6,503 nt of DNA from Candidatus Helarchaeota archaeon. GTDB lineage: Archaea > Asgardarchaeota > Lokiarchaeia > Helarchaeales > HEL-GB-A. The stretch is from contig JABXJT010000147.1 of NCBI GenBank assembly GCA_013375455.1, positions 1-6,503 of the forward strand, written 5' to 3'. Within the stretch, counting starts at the first letter, position 1, and the number at the start of each line of letters is the position of its first letter. A program made the translations under genes and the position numbers. Below, in pieces: positions 6,198-6,503 of this stretch. The notes under the pieces are model-generated. The model worked only from the letters and a program-made list of their open reading frames with translations, was not told the DNA's origin and did not search any database.

Positions 6198-6503
6198 TTA
6201 GAGTTCGAGTTTTTCAGTTCATGGAGCCACTTGAGGATTAACATTGTCATGATAGTGAGGGAACCTAAAATTGCTAAGAAGTGGTTAACGGTTATTGTTG
6301 TTTCAGGAATACCATTAGTCAAGAGGGAGATTAGGGCGATTACGAAAGCCATCCCCATGAATGCAATGATGCTTTGAATTTTCAATTTATCAAAATGTTT
6401 TGTCGGGGTTAGAGTGAATTTCAATAGGAGGAACATTCTAATGAAAAAGAGATGGATGTTTAGAAAAATAAAGTTCTTGGAGAATGGATGAAGTTTTCGT
6501 TCA
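6152..6503 (-). CDS. Small membrane protein with at least two transmembrane segments (N-terminus possibly beyond window)
   Basis: The frame is open from the right edge to TAG 6152-6154. The nearest ATG is 6434-6436 (MFLLLKFTLTPTKHFDKL), but upstream codons stay open and read FIFLNIHLFFIR, so the start may be outside. Clear membrane helices are IIAFMGMAFVIALISLL and FLAILGSLTIMTMLILKWL, joined by the short polar loop TNGIPETTITVNH. The present C-terminus after SNSN is a Leu-rich FKLLLLTSIPILTH, which I think is out of frame; the likely native continuation is the charged tail in the neighbouring frame. I do not recognise the family. Together with the adjacent winged-helix domain it may have formed a membrane-tethered DNA-binding protein; this is inference. 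Confidence 0.5.
   Translation of the reverse strand, partial: ERKLHPFSKNFIFLNIHLFFIRMFLLLKFTLTPTKHFDKLKIQSIIAFMGMAFVIALISLLTNGIPETTITVNHFLAILGSLTIMTMLILKWLHELKNSNSNFKLLLLTSIPILTH

Overview
The window looks archaeal, and an Asgard (Lokiarchaeia-like) archaeon is my best guess. The two long genes encode extracytoplasmic, sequon-rich (N-x-S/T) proteins, one of them C-terminally membrane-anchored. TATA-like boxes (TTTATAA/TTTATAAA) precede them, no strong Shine-Dalgarno sites are visible, and one gene looks leaderless. The end of the left-hand protein resembles the concanavalin/LamG-like modules I associate with secreted Asgard proteins. The lineage is inference; no rRNA, tRNA or marker gene is present.

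Left part (1-2478, minus strand): one uninterrupted frame of 826 codons runs from an ATG at 2478 off the left edge. It encodes a secreted, probably right-handed parallel beta-helix protein with cysteines every 20-22 residues. One rung is interrupted by a 62-residue Asp/Glu/Gly/Ala-rich stretch that contains an exact 27-bp tandem duplication. Because it has no stop inside the window, a scan for closed ORFs would miss it.

Centre (2479-3245): an AT-rich divergent intergenic region with a TATA-like box for each flanking gene. It also holds two weak cysteine-containing short frames that may be remnants of zinc-ribbon genes.

Right-centre (3246-4991, plus strand): a 581-residue surface protein with an N-terminal hydrophobic segment, a seven-bladed beta-propeller apparently closed by an N-terminal 'velcro' strand, an Ig/FN3-like domain, a C-terminal transmembrane helix and a short basic tail. 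Six of the seven repeats carry an N-glycosylation sequon at the same position.

Right end (5172-6503, minus strand): an AT-rich cluster of small genes, convergent with the propeller gene. A unit made of a winged-helix gene followed by a small, very charged protein is present twice, 363 bp apart. The upstream copy lacks a start codon and has a premature stop. Further upstream is a small membrane protein whose C-terminal tail lies in another frame. Two one-base gaps at homopolymers would join the membrane segment, the charged tail and the winged helix into one reading frame. This suggests a decayed gene for a membrane-tethered winged-helix protein with partial tandem duplication.

I see no CRISPR array, RNA gene, insertion sequence or defence operon. 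The least ordinary items are the acidic insertion in the beta-helix, the regular propeller sequons and the decaying duplicated winged-helix locus.
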